From assembly GCA_003149735.1 (NCBI GenBank), contig QANA01000042.1, forward strand, positions 1 through 33,105: a stretch of 33,105 bases of DNA, in the 5' to 3' direction. Shown piece after piece: positions 17,590 through 25,000 of this stretch. The translations under genes and the position numbers were made by a program. The first letter of the stretch is position 1. The number at the start of each line of letters is the position of its first letter. The notes beneath the pieces were generated by a model. It saw only the letters and a list, made by a program, of their open reading frames with translations, made no database searches and was not told the DNA's origin. The stretch comes from Clostridiales bacterium (GTDB lineage: Bacteria > Bacillota_A > Clostridia > Christensenellales > Christensenellaceae).

Positions 17590-20250
17590 TTAGCATAGCT
17601 TTGATATGCTGTGTTTTTTCATATATTTGCGCTGAATTGCCTTGGTTAACTCTACTGCCGGAATAATCAATAACGCTAAACCAAGCGCTATAAAATATTC
17701 AGTAATGGAAATATGTTCAAACGAAAACAGACTCGCTAACGTGGGAATATAAATAACCGCCAACGTCAATAGCAATGACACGCCCATAGCACCGTATAGA
17801 TACCAATTGTGCCCATTCATATGGAAAATGGAATCACGTTGCGAACGCATATTGAATGCATGGAATATTTCCGCCATAGACATGGTAATGAATGCCATCG
17901 TCATACCATCTGCACTGTTCGTAATTTCCCATACGCCTGCTTCTATATAATGACCTATAAAATAAGCGGCCATCGTCAAAATAGTTACCAACAGGCCTTG
18001 ATAAGCAATATCAAACCCAACTCCGCCTGCAAAAATTCCTTCTTTAGAAGGCCGCGGAGCTTTTAGCATAATATTCTTTTCACTTGCTTCCATTCCCAAG
18101 GCAAGGGCAGGAAAACAGTCTGTGACCAAATTGATCCATAAAATATGCACCGGCTCTAAAATCGTAAAGCCTAGCAAAGTGGCAAAGAAAATGCTCAGAA
18201 CCTCGCTTAAATTGGAAGCCAAAAGAAATTGAATACATTTTTTGATATTGTCATAGATTTTGCGGCCTTCTTCCACTGCTGAAACAATGGTTGCAAAATT
18301 ATCATCTGCCAACACCATATCAGCAACGTTTTTAGTAACATCTGTACCGGTAATCCCCATACCAATACCAATATCGGCACTTTTAATAGAAGCGGCATCA
18401 TTTACGCCATCTCCAGTCATTGCCGTAACATTCCCCAATGCCTTCCATGCGTTTACAATGCGTACTTTATGCTCAGGCTGTACACGAGCATATACAGAAT
18501 ACTCTTTCACCTGCTCTGCAAAATCTTCATCGCTGATTTCATTCAGTTCTAATCCAGTAATCACCTGCGTTTCGTTCTCAATAATCCCCAGCTCTTTCGC
18601 TATAGCGATTGCAGTGTTCTTATGATCACCGGTAATCATAATAACACGAATCCCCGCATGTTTACATTCCTCTACCGCCGCTTTTACTTCCGGACGGACA
18701 GGGTCTATCATACCACTCAATCCGATAAAGGTCATACCCTGTTCCAGCGTTTCCGCAGCGTAATCCTCGGGCTTTTCTTCATAGTTTTTATAAGCAACTC
18801 CCAATACTCGCAGTGCCTTATCAGCCATATGCATCATATCGGCCAAGAATTCCTTCTTTTTGGCCTCATCCAACGGCAGCACTTCTCCATTTTGCTCATA
18901 ACTATTACAGATACGAAGTATTTCATCAGGAGCCCCTTTAGTGAACTGCACAATCTTACCGTTATGTTCATGTACCGTCGACATCAGTTTACGCATGGAG
19001 TCAAACGGAGCTTCTCCAATACGCGGATATTTTGCTTTCAGTTGTTCTTTATGCATACCAGCCTGATAAGCATAATTCACCAATGCACATTCTGTCGGTT
19101 CTCCTACCGCTTCGCAGTTTTCATCCAATTCCGCATCGTTGCAAAGTGCCATGGCTTTGATCAGCAAAGTTTCATTTCCCGCACAACTGCATTGTACTAC
19201 AGTCATTTTGTTCTGCGTCAGCGTTCCCGTCTTATCCGAACAAATAATTTGCGTACAACCCAATGTTTCCACAGCCGTCAATTTACGGATTACAGCATTG
19301 CGTTTAGACATTTTTGTAACACCAATAGACAGCACAATGGTAACAACAGCTGCTAACCCTTCCGGAATTGCTGCTACAGCCAAACTTACAGCTACCATAA
19401 AGGAATCAATAATCACCGGAACGGTAAATTCGCCGTTTTTAAGCAATCCAAACGCAAAGATAAAAACACAGATTCCCAATACTAAATAAGTCAGCAATTT
19501 ACTTAACTGCCCAAGTTTGACCTGCAATGGCGTTTGTTCCTTCTCAGCCAATGTCAGCGCTGTGGCAATTTTACCCATCTCCGTTTGCATTCCAGTGCTG
19601 GTTACAATTGCTTTACCACGGCCATATACGACTGTGCTGCCCATATAAACCATATTTTTGCGGTCCCCAAGCGGAATATCTTTTTGCCCTTCGGCCAGCC
19701 CAATTGCTTCTGCAATTTTCTCCGAAGGAACAGATTCACCGGTCAACGCAGCCTCTTCGGCTTTTAAGCTCATGCTTTCCAAGAGACGTGCATCAGCCGG
19801 TATCGCATCTCCTGCTTCCAGCAAAATAATATCGCCAATTACAATCTCTTCCGATTTAATATGCTGCAAAGTCCCGTCACGCACCACCTTAGAGGTAGCA
19901 CTGGTCATTTCCTTTAAGGCATCAATGGCTTTTTCGGCCTTACTTTCCTGCACAACCCCCAATACAGCATTCACGATGACCACAAAAAGGATGATGAATA
20001 CATCAGCAAATGATTCGTTGGCATACGCAGCAGTAATTCCCGAAACAACTGCAGCCCCCAACAGAATAATAATCATCGGATCCATTAGTTGGCTCACAAA
20101 TTTTTTAAATATAGAATCTTTTTTAGGCTCGACCAACTTATTTTTCCCATTCTGCTCCAAACGTTTCTGTGCCTGTTCCGCAGAAAGCCCTTCCGGATTG
20201 GAATCCATTTCGCGACACACCGTATCAGCAGGTTCCAAATAATACTTCAT
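17590..20250 (-). CDS. P2A-type cation ATPase (Ca2+ and/or Mn2+ export)
   Basis: This 886-residue membrane pump has ten predicted helices. The actuator motif TGES is at 170-173, the phosphorylated Asp339 lies in DKTGTLT, and the hinge motif TGDGVND is around 612-618. All SERCA-type Ca2+ ligands can be matched: Glu297 in PEGL (M4), Asn680 and Glu683 (M5), Asn707, Thr710 and Asp711 (M6), and Glu794 (M8), so both cation sites look intact. The gene follows a yybP-ykoY type leader, which in Lactococcus controls the related pump YoaB in response to Mn2+. Mn2+ efflux is therefore as likely as Ca2+. AGGAGG lies 6 bp before the ATG. Confidence 0.94.
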   Translation of the reverse strand: MKYYLEPADTVCREMDSNPEGLSAEQAQKRLEQNGKNKLVEPKKDSIFKKFVSQLMDPMIIILLGAAVVSGITAAYANESFADVFIILFVVIVNAVLGVVQESKAEKAIDALKEMTSATSKVVRDGTLQHIKSEEIVIGDIILLEAGDAIPADARLLESMSLKAEEAALTGESVPSEKIAEAIGLAEGQKDIPLGDRKNMVYMGSTVVYGRGKAIVTSTGMQTEMGKIATALTLAEKEQTPLQVKLGQLSKLLTYLVLGICVFIFAFGLLKNGEFTVPVIIDSFMVAVSLAVAAIPEGLAAVVTIVLSIGVTKMSKRNAVIRKLTAVETLGCTQIICSDKTGTLTQNKMTVVQCSCAGNETLLIKAMALCNDAELDENCEAVGEPTECALVNYAYQAGMHKEQLKAKYPRIGEAPFDSMRKLMSTVHEHNGKIVQFTKGAPDEILRICNSYEQNGEVLPLDEAKKKEFLADMMHMADKALRVLGVAYKNYEEKPEDYAAETLEQGMTFIGLSGMIDPVRPEVKAAVEECKHAGIRVIMITGDHKNTAIAIAKELGIIENETQVITGLELNEISDEDFAEQVKEYSVYARVQPEHKVRIVNAWKALGNVTAMTGDGVNDAASIKSADIGIGMGITGTDVTKNVADMVLADDNFATIVSAVEEGRKIYDNIKKCIQFLLASNLSEVLSIFFATLLGFTILEPVHILWINLVTDCFPALALGMEASEKNIMLKAPRPSKEGIFAGGVGFDIAYQGLLVTILTMAAYFIGHYIEAGVWEITNSADGMTMAFITMSMAEIFHAFNMRSQRDSIFHMNGHNWYLYGAMGVSLLLTLAVIYIPTLASLFSFEHISITEYFIALGLALLIIPAVELTKAIQRKYMKKHSISKLC

Positions 20251-20274
20251 TTACATCCTCCTAAAATTTTATAT

Positions 20275-20311
20275 AAAAAAACTCGTACACAATCGTATAT
20301 TGTGCACGAGT
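20275..20311 (-). terminator. Attenuator terminator in the ATPase leader
   Basis: On the minus strand a 13-bp stem with one G-U pair (20311-20299 with 20293-20281) and loop ATACG is followed by TTTTTT. It lies after the promoter and aptamer but before the gene, so it must be conditional. Its 5' arm overlaps the 3' end of the aptamer. Confidence 0.88.
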
Positions 20312-20408
20312 CTCGTTCATTAAGACAAACCATTCTGCCAAGCAGATGTGTTGTTGATTTGACACGCAATATGAATTACTATACTGCGCAAACTACTCCC
20401 TCTTAAGT
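20308..20408 (-). promoter_or_regulatory. yybP-ykoY family (manganese) riboswitch candidate
   Basis: Starting almost at the predicted transcription start, the minus strand reads AAGAGGGAGTAG, the family's L1 hallmark (GGGGAGUAG). A hairpin follows with CGCAGTAT paired to ATATTGCG. Next come GTCAA, a second arm with CATCTGC/GCAGAATG, and finally AACGAGACTC, matching the conserved L3/closing segment. The closing CTC is also part of the terminator's 5' arm, so ligand binding would prevent termination (an ON switch). The pump downstream is a known class of target. The closing stem P1 is short here, which lowers certainty a little. Confidence 0.85.
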
Positions 20409-20418
20409 TGTATAAAGT

Positions 20419-20447
20419 ACTATATCATAAAGAAACTATGCTGTCAA
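20419..20447 (-). promoter_or_regulatory. Sigma-A promoter for the riboswitch-ATPase transcript
   Basis: A consensus TTGACA (20447-20442), a 17-bp spacer and TATAGT (20424-20419). The predicted start (about 20412) places the aptamer at the very 5' end of the RNA. Confidence 0.88.
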
Positions 20448-20464
20448 TTCATTTCCATTGCGAT

Positions 20465-20493
20465 TTGACATTCTTAAAAAAAATCGCTACACT
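20465..20493 (+). promoter_or_regulatory. Sigma-A promoter for sfsA
   Basis: A consensus TTGACA (20465-20470), a 17-bp spacer and TACACT (20488-20493). The predicted start near 20500 falls on the sfsA ATG at 20501. Its -35 lies only 17 bp from that of the divergent ATPase promoter. Confidence 0.75.
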
Positions 20494-20500
20494 TTTAGTC

Positions 20501-21196
20501 ATGAATTATTCTAATATTATGAAAGCAATTTTTTTAACACGCCCTAACCGCTTCCTGGCACATTGCCTGTTGGAAAATGAGGAAATAATTGTACATGTTC
20601 CCAATACCGGTCGCTGTGCCGAATTATTGGTCAACGGCGCAACAGTTTATTTGCAACATCATGATGCTGCCACATCTCGAAAAACAGCTTATACACTGAT
20701 TTCCGTAGAGCACAATGGCAAAGTCATCAACATTGATTCTCAAGCGCCTAATTATCTGTTAGCTGACTACCTGTATGAAGGGAATCTTCTTCCACAAATG
20801 ACAGGGCCAGCAGAGCATTTACAACGGGAAAAGAGATTCCGTCAGTCGCGTTTTGATCTCTATTTTGAATATGGTACAGCACAATGTTTTGCAGAAGTAA
20901 AGGGAGTTACTTTAATGCAAGATGAATATGCTGTTTTTCCGGATGCGCCCACATTACGTGGAATTAAACATATTCAGGAATTAATTGAAGCTGTGCACCA
21001 AGGATACCACGCTTATCTTATATTCATCATCCAGATGCAAGGAGCAAAAGCTCTCAAACCCAATTGGCAGACACATCCAGCTTTTGGTCAAGCAATGCGT
21101 GAAGCGATGTCCCAAGGCGTTCAGATAGCGGCTTACGAATGTATGGTAACACCTGATAGCCTGAATATTCTGCATCCGCTTTCGATCCTTGTATAA
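20501..21196 (+). CDS. sfsA: SfsA family DNA-binding / putative nuclease-fold protein
   Basis: The family was named for 'sugar fermentation stimulation'. It has an N-terminal OB-like part and a C-terminal restriction-nuclease-like core, but no settled cellular role. Diagnostic blocks here are NRFLAHCLLE, HVPNTGRCAELL, PNYLLADYL, FDLYFEYG with CFAEVKGVTLM, and FPDAPTLRGIKHIQELIEA. The open frame extends back to 20408, but a promoter at 20465-20493 lies inside that extension and the protein similarity begins only near MKAIFLTRPNRF. The ATG at 20501 (231 residues, normal length) or at 20519 is the likely start. Neither has a visible ribosome site. It is followed after 17 bp by xseA. Confidence 0.92.
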   Translation: MNYSNIMKAIFLTRPNRFLAHCLLENEEIIVHVPNTGRCAELLVNGATVYLQHHDAATSRKTAYTLISVEHNGKVINIDSQAPNYLLADYLYEGNLLPQMTGPAEHLQREKRFRQSRFDLYFEYGTAQCFAEVKGVTLMQDEYAVFPDAPTLRGIKHIQELIEAVHQGYHAYLIFIIQMQGAKALKPNWQTHPAFGQAMREAMSQGVQIAAYECMVTPDSLNILHPLSILV

Positions 21197-21213
21197 ATCT
21201 AAAGGGAGTTTTT

Positions 21214-22431
21214 ATGCAGTATTATACGGAAACTATGCAGCCAATTACAGTCAGCCAGCTCAATCAATATTTAAAAGAAAAATTAGAATATGATGATGCT
21301 TTAAAAACGATCTGTATCGAAGGTGAGATATCAAATTTGACATTACATACCTCCGGTCATATTTATTTTACACTAAAGGACGCTAATGCGGCCATTCGCG
21401 CTGTCATGTTCCGCGGTTACCGTGCTTCCTTAAAATTTATTCCCGCCAATGGTATGCATGTCCTATTAATTGGAGATGTCGCTTTATACGAAAGAAACGG
21501 CTCTGTGCAACTTTATGTTCAACGCATGATACAGGAGGGCATCGGCGAAGTTTATTTTCAATTTGAACAATTGAAGCAGAAATTGGCAGCTGAAGGGCTG
21601 TTCGACGAGGCGCACAAAAAAAGTATTCCTAAATATCCGGAAAAAATATGCCTTGTGACATCTCCTACCGGAGCAGCTCTGCAGGACATGCGTAATATTC
21701 TTCGGCGCAGATATCCTCTGGCAAAGATCGAACTATGTCCCACCGGTGTCCAAGGCCAAGATGCCGTACAGGAAATTTTACGGGCGTTATTTCTTGCTGA
21801 TCAAAAGAATGCAGATATTATTCTTTTGGCTCGTGGCGGAGGCTCATTGGAAGATCTCTATGTATTCAATAATGAAGAAATTGCCCGTGCAATTTACTCA
21901 GCTAATACTCCAATTATCACAGGGATTGGGCATGAGACCGATTTCACCATCGCTGATTTCGTAGCAGACCTGCGCGCCCCTACTCCTTCCGCCGCCGCAG
22001 AGTTAGCTGTTCCGAATCAACAGGATATTTTATTGGATCTGTTGCATATGGAAAATCGTTTATCAACTGCGGTAGCTTCGCTTATACAAACAGCAGCAGA
22101 AAAAGTCAAACGGGCAGAAAATACATTAAACAACGGTTTTTCTGCAAAACACACCGTTCTTACTCAACATCTACAGCAGCAAAAGGAAGTCTTGCACTCT
22201 GCAATTGCTTCTTGCCTGCAAATGTCTGCACATCGATTACAGTTAAGCGCTGCAAAAATGGAAGCAAATAACCCTCTTTCTATCTGCGCAAAGGGATATG
22301 GCCGTTTACAAAATGCTTGTGGCCAAACTGTAACCTCTATCAAACAAGTACCTCTGCAAAGTCATCTTTCTGTTTATCTCGCAGATGGTTGTCTATCCAC
22401 TATTGTTGTAAACAAGGAGCCAATATTATGA
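21214..22431 (+). CDS. xseA: Exodeoxyribonuclease VII large subunit
   Basis: This is the catalytic subunit of exonuclease VII, which degrades single-stranded DNA from both ends. The N-terminal OB fold (about 9-105) binds DNA and includes EGEISNLTLHTSGHIYFTLK. The nuclease domain has SPTGAALQDMRNILRRRYP, ARGGGSLEDLYVFNNE, and GIGHETDFTIADFVADLRAPTPSAAAE. A long coiled-coil region (about 265-350) follows, rich in Gln, Leu and Ala, where the small subunits bind. Length (405) is a little shorter than that of E. coli. AAAGGGAG precedes the ATG. Its stop overlaps the xseB start in ATGA. Confidence 0.97.
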   Translation: MQYYTETMQPITVSQLNQYLKEKLEYDDALKTICIEGEISNLTLHTSGHIYFTLKDANAAIRAVMFRGYRASLKFIPANGMHVLLIGDVALYERNGSVQLYVQRMIQEGIGEVYFQFEQLKQKLAAEGLFDEAHKKSIPKYPEKICLVTSPTGAALQDMRNILRRRYPLAKIELCPTGVQGQDAVQEILRALFLADQKNADIILLARGGGSLEDLYVFNNEEIARAIYSANTPIITGIGHETDFTIADFVADLRAPTPSAAAELAVPNQQDILLDLLHMENRLSTAVASLIQTAAEKVKRAENTLNNGFSAKHTVLTQHLQQQKEVLHSAIASCLQMSAHRLQLSAAKMEANNPLSICAKGYGRLQNACGQTVTSIKQVPLQSHLSVYLADGCLSTIVVNKEPIL

Positions 22432-22619
22432 AAGAACAAACTTTTGAAGAAAAACTTACCGCACTGGATCAAATTCTTGCTGCTTTTGAAACATCAGAAA
22501 CCCCTCCTTCTCTAGAACAAGCCCTTTTTCTCTATGAACAGGGAATTCATTTGATTCGTGAATGTACTGCAACTTTAGAGGCGGCGCAAAAACGTATTGA
22601 GGATGCTACTAATATTTAA
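22428..22619 (+). CDS. xseB: Exodeoxyribonuclease VII small subunit
   Basis: This 63-residue all-helical subunit caps the coiled coil of XseA. The family pattern is clear: TFEEKLTALDQIL, then SLEQALFLYEQGIHLIREC and a C-terminal helix LEAAQKRIED. The ATG at 22428 overlaps the xseA stop by 4 bp (ATGA) and has AAGGAG at 22414-22419, so a longer frame reaching back into xseA is rejected. Coupled translation would fit the need for several small subunits per large one. Confidence 0.95.
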   Translation: MKEQTFEEKLTALDQILAAFETSETPPSLEQALFLYEQGIHLIRECTATLEAAQKRIEDATNI

Positions 22620-22657
22620 AAAAAGCGATATGAGGAATCCCTCATATCGCTTTTTTT
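22618..22657. terminator. Bidirectional terminator after xseB
   Basis: A perfect 12-bp stem (22624-22635 with 22640-22651) is flanked by an A-run and a T7 run. It lies between xseB (+) and the aldo/keto reductase gene (-). Confidence 0.93.
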
Positions 22658-22665
22658 GAATCATA

Positions 22666-23694
22666 TCAATTTACTTTTACTTTTCCAGCCAACACCAATT
22701 TGTAATCCTCATAATTACGTTTTAATAACTCCGGAGTGTCCAAGCCATACGGACATTTGTTTTTGCATTGACCACAATGTATGCAATCTTCGATTTTTTT
22801 CATCATTTCCTGCGCTTGTGGTGTTAAATGCCCAGCAGAAGGCGATCTGCGCAACAAAAGCGACATTCTTGCACAAGTATTGATTTGAATTCCTGCCGGG
22901 CAGGGCATACAATATCCACATCCGCGACAAAATTCTCCCACCAGTTCCTGCTTTTCCTTTTGAATAAAAGCCTGGCGTTCCTCAGTCATAGCCGCTGGCT
23001 CCTGCATATAACTTAGCCATTCATCCAATTCACTTTCCTTCTGAATTCCCCAAATAGGCAAAACGTTATCAAATTGAGCCATATACGCAAATGCAGAAGC
23101 GGAATCTGTAATTAATCCTCCTGCAAGGCCTTTCATTGCAATAAAGCCCATATTTGCAGCTTTACATTTTTGCACCAACTCCAACTCTTTTTCCGAAGAT
23201 AAATAGCTGAAAGGGAACTGCAATGTTTCATACAAACCAGAATCAATTCCTTCATGTGCCACGCTCAGAATATGATTCGTCATTCCAATATGACGAATCA
23301 TCCCTTTTTCCTTAGCTTCCAGCATGCATTCATACATTCCACTTCCATCGCCCGGTTTATAGCATTGCTTAGGCCAATGAAACTGATAAAGATCAATATA
23401 ATCTGTCTGCAGATTTTTCAGTGATGTATTTAAGTCCTTCCAAAAATCTTCCGGCGTTTTCGCTGCGGTTTTAGTAGCAATAAATACCTTTTCACGCATT
23501 CCAGCAAATGCATTACCTAATTTTTCTTCACTGTCAGAATAAGCTCTGGCTGTATCAAAAAAAGTCATACCGCCCTTATATGCCTTGCGCAGAATATGTA
23601 CCGCGGTCTGCATATCTACTCTTTGTATAGGCAAAGCCCCAAAAGCATTTTGCGGTGTTGTAATACCAGTCTTTCCCAAAGCAATCATCTTCAT
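22666..23694 (-). CDS. Aldo/keto reductase with C-terminal ferredoxin-like domain
   Basis: A 342-residue protein combines an AKR TIM barrel (about 1-245) with a tail holding two Fe-S motifs: CRGCGYCMPCPAG and CIHCGQCKNKCPYG. The AKR catalytic tetrad appears intact: Asp47 and Tyr52 (FFDTARAYSD), Lys75 (FIATK) and His106 (YQFHWP). Such fusions are common in anaerobes, and the clusters suggest ferredoxin-like electron delivery alongside or instead of NADPH. No substrate can be named. It is the second gene of a pair, 21 bp downstream of a paralogous AKR, under a MerR-type promoter. Confidence 0.9.
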   Translation of the reverse strand: MKMIALGKTGITTPQNAFGALPIQRVDMQTAVHILRKAYKGGMTFFDTARAYSDSEEKLGNAFAGMREKVFIATKTAAKTPEDFWKDLNTSLKNLQTDYIDLYQFHWPKQCYKPGDGSGMYECMLEAKEKGMIRHIGMTNHILSVAHEGIDSGLYETLQFPFSYLSSEKELELVQKCKAANMGFIAMKGLAGGLITDSASAFAYMAQFDNVLPIWGIQKESELDEWLSYMQEPAAMTEERQAFIQKEKQELVGEFCRGCGYCMPCPAGIQINTCARMSLLLRRSPSAGHLTPQAQEMMKKIEDCIHCGQCKNKCPYGLDTPELLKRNYEDYKLVLAGKVKVN

Positions 23695-23715
23695 TTTTAT
23701 ACCTCACATAGATGT

Positions 23716-24864
23716 TTATTTTTCAAACAATGTCATAGCAGCCTGCATATTTTCCCGAACCGGCACGCCAAACGGGCAACGTTTTTCGCATAATCCGCAA
23801 CCAATACAATCGCTAGCATAATGTTCTAATATACGGTAATGTTCTCTAACTGTTTCGGGAATTTCTCCTTGAGCTTTTGCAAGATTAAGAAATTTTGTTA
23901 CTGATGCAATATCTATTCCCTTAGGGCAAGGAGCGCAATGTCCACAGTACATGCAATGTCCTTCCCAACTAATTTTAGGAAGCGCAGCAAGAGCAACTGC
24001 ATAATCTTTTTGCTCTGCTTCCGCAGTTTCATAGCCCAGACATTCCTTTAATTCTTCTTCCGTATGTGTACCTACCATTACCGAAGCCACTGCCGGACGT
24101 GTCAATGCATAATGCAAACATTGATAAGGAGTCAAAGCCTTTCCGGCTGGAGAAAGTGATTCATTCAACAAATCCCCTCCGCCAAAAGCCTTCATCACTG
24201 TTATTCCCACCCCTAAGCGCTGACAAGCTTCATAAAGAGCTTCTCTTTCAGGATCCATATTCAGCAATGTTTTATCATAGCTGTGCTCATCAAATAGTAC
24301 TTCAATATCTTCTGTAGCCGGCAATAAATCATAGCAGGGATTAATACTGAACATCAATACATCTATCATACCATTCTTTACCGCCTTCAAAGAAACAGAA
24401 GGATTATGACTGCTCATGCCAATATAGCGTATTTTCCCTGTTACCTTTAATTCTTGTGCATATTGCAGAACCTCTCCCTGGCTGACTTCTTCCCAATCTT
24501 TTTCCGCGTCTACATAATGAATCATGCCAATATCAATATAGTCTGTCTGTAAACGTGATAATAAATCTGCAAAACCTTCTTTTACTTCGCTTAATGCACG
24601 CGTTCTTTTATACTGCCCATTTTTCCAAACCGAACAAATATGTGCCTGTAAAATAAAATTTTCTCGTCTCCCTTTAATTGCAAACCCGATATTGCTGCGC
24701 ATATCTGGATTCGGGGAATACAAATCCATGCAATTCACGCCTGCATTCATAGCTATATCCATAAGCTGCCTGGTTTGCTCCAAATCTTTTCCCATAAATC
24801 CCTCGCAGCCCAATCCGATCTCACCGACCTCCAGTGCCGTCTTTCCCAATTTCCGATAAATCAT
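23716..24864 (-). CDS. Aldo/keto reductase-like Fe-S protein with altered catalytic residues
   Basis: A 382-residue paralogue of the next gene has the same architecture: an AKR barrel and two C-terminal cluster motifs (CMYCGHCAPCPKG and CIGCGLCEKRCPFG). By position the AKR tetrad is Asp47, Asn52 instead of Tyr, His75 instead of Lys (FILQAHIC) and His116 (MIHYVD). It may therefore not do standard carbonyl reduction. The start ATG at 24864 has AGGAGG five bases upstream and fits the usual MxYRKLGKT opening. The longer frame from 24900 is rejected. It is the first gene of the two-gene unit. Confidence 0.88.
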   Translation of the reverse strand: MIYRKLGKTALEVGEIGLGCEGFMGKDLEQTRQLMDIAMNAGVNCMDLYSPNPDMRSNIGFAIKGRRENFILQAHICSVWKNGQYKRTRALSEVKEGFADLLSRLQTDYIDIGMIHYVDAEKDWEEVSQGEVLQYAQELKVTGKIRYIGMSSHNPSVSLKAVKNGMIDVLMFSINPCYDLLPATEDIEVLFDEHSYDKTLLNMDPEREALYEACQRLGVGITVMKAFGGGDLLNESLSPAGKALTPYQCLHYALTRPAVASVMVGTHTEEELKECLGYETAEAEQKDYAVALAALPKISWEGHCMYCGHCAPCPKGIDIASVTKFLNLAKAQGEIPETVREHYRILEHYASDCIGCGLCEKRCPFGVPVRENMQAAMTLFEK

Positions 24865-24898
24865 GACAACCTCCTCAAGAATTATCATTATCATATAC

Positions 24899-24929
24899 AT
24901 ATTACTATTTAAAGTGCACTCGAAGTCAA
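24899..24929 (-). promoter_or_regulatory. MerR-type promoter (19-bp spacer) for the aldo/keto reductase pair
   Basis: TTGACT (24929-24924) and TAATAT (24904-24899) are separated by 19 bp. The spacer is centred on the palindrome AGTGCACT. Over-long spacers with a central dyad are the mark of promoters activated by DNA-untwisting MerR-family regulators such as SoxR or AdhR. No merR-like gene is in this window. Confidence 0.65.
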
Positions 24930-24932
24930 GCC

Positions 24933-24954
24933 CTTTAGAAAAGTATTTCTAAAG
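24933..24954. repeat. Perfect 9-bp inverted repeat upstream of the MerR-type promoter
   Basis: CTTTAGAAA (24933-24941) and TTTCTAAAG (24946-24954) surround AGTA. No T-run follows on either strand, so it looks more like a protein-binding site than a terminator. It lies 4 bp upstream of the -35. Confidence 0.55.
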
Positions 24955-24958
24955 TAAA

Positions 24959-24985
24959 GAACCGCCGATGGTCTGACGGCGGTTC
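24959..24985 (-). terminator. Intrinsic terminator after hom
   Basis: An 8-bp GC-rich stem (GAACCGCC with GGCGGTTC) and an 11-nt loop are followed on the minus strand by TTTACTTT. It lies 16 bp past the hom stop codon. The T-run is imperfect. Confidence 0.75.
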
Positions 24986-25000
24986 AAATCTCAACTATTC

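Noticed and set aside
20408..20500. N-terminal extension of sfsA
   Set aside because: It contains the sfsA promoter (-35 and -10) and the divergent ATPase promoter, and has no resemblance to SfsA.
22317..22427. N-terminal extension of xseB into xseA
   Set aside because: The ATGA overlap with AAGGAG at 22414-22419 sets the start at 22428, and the family begins there.
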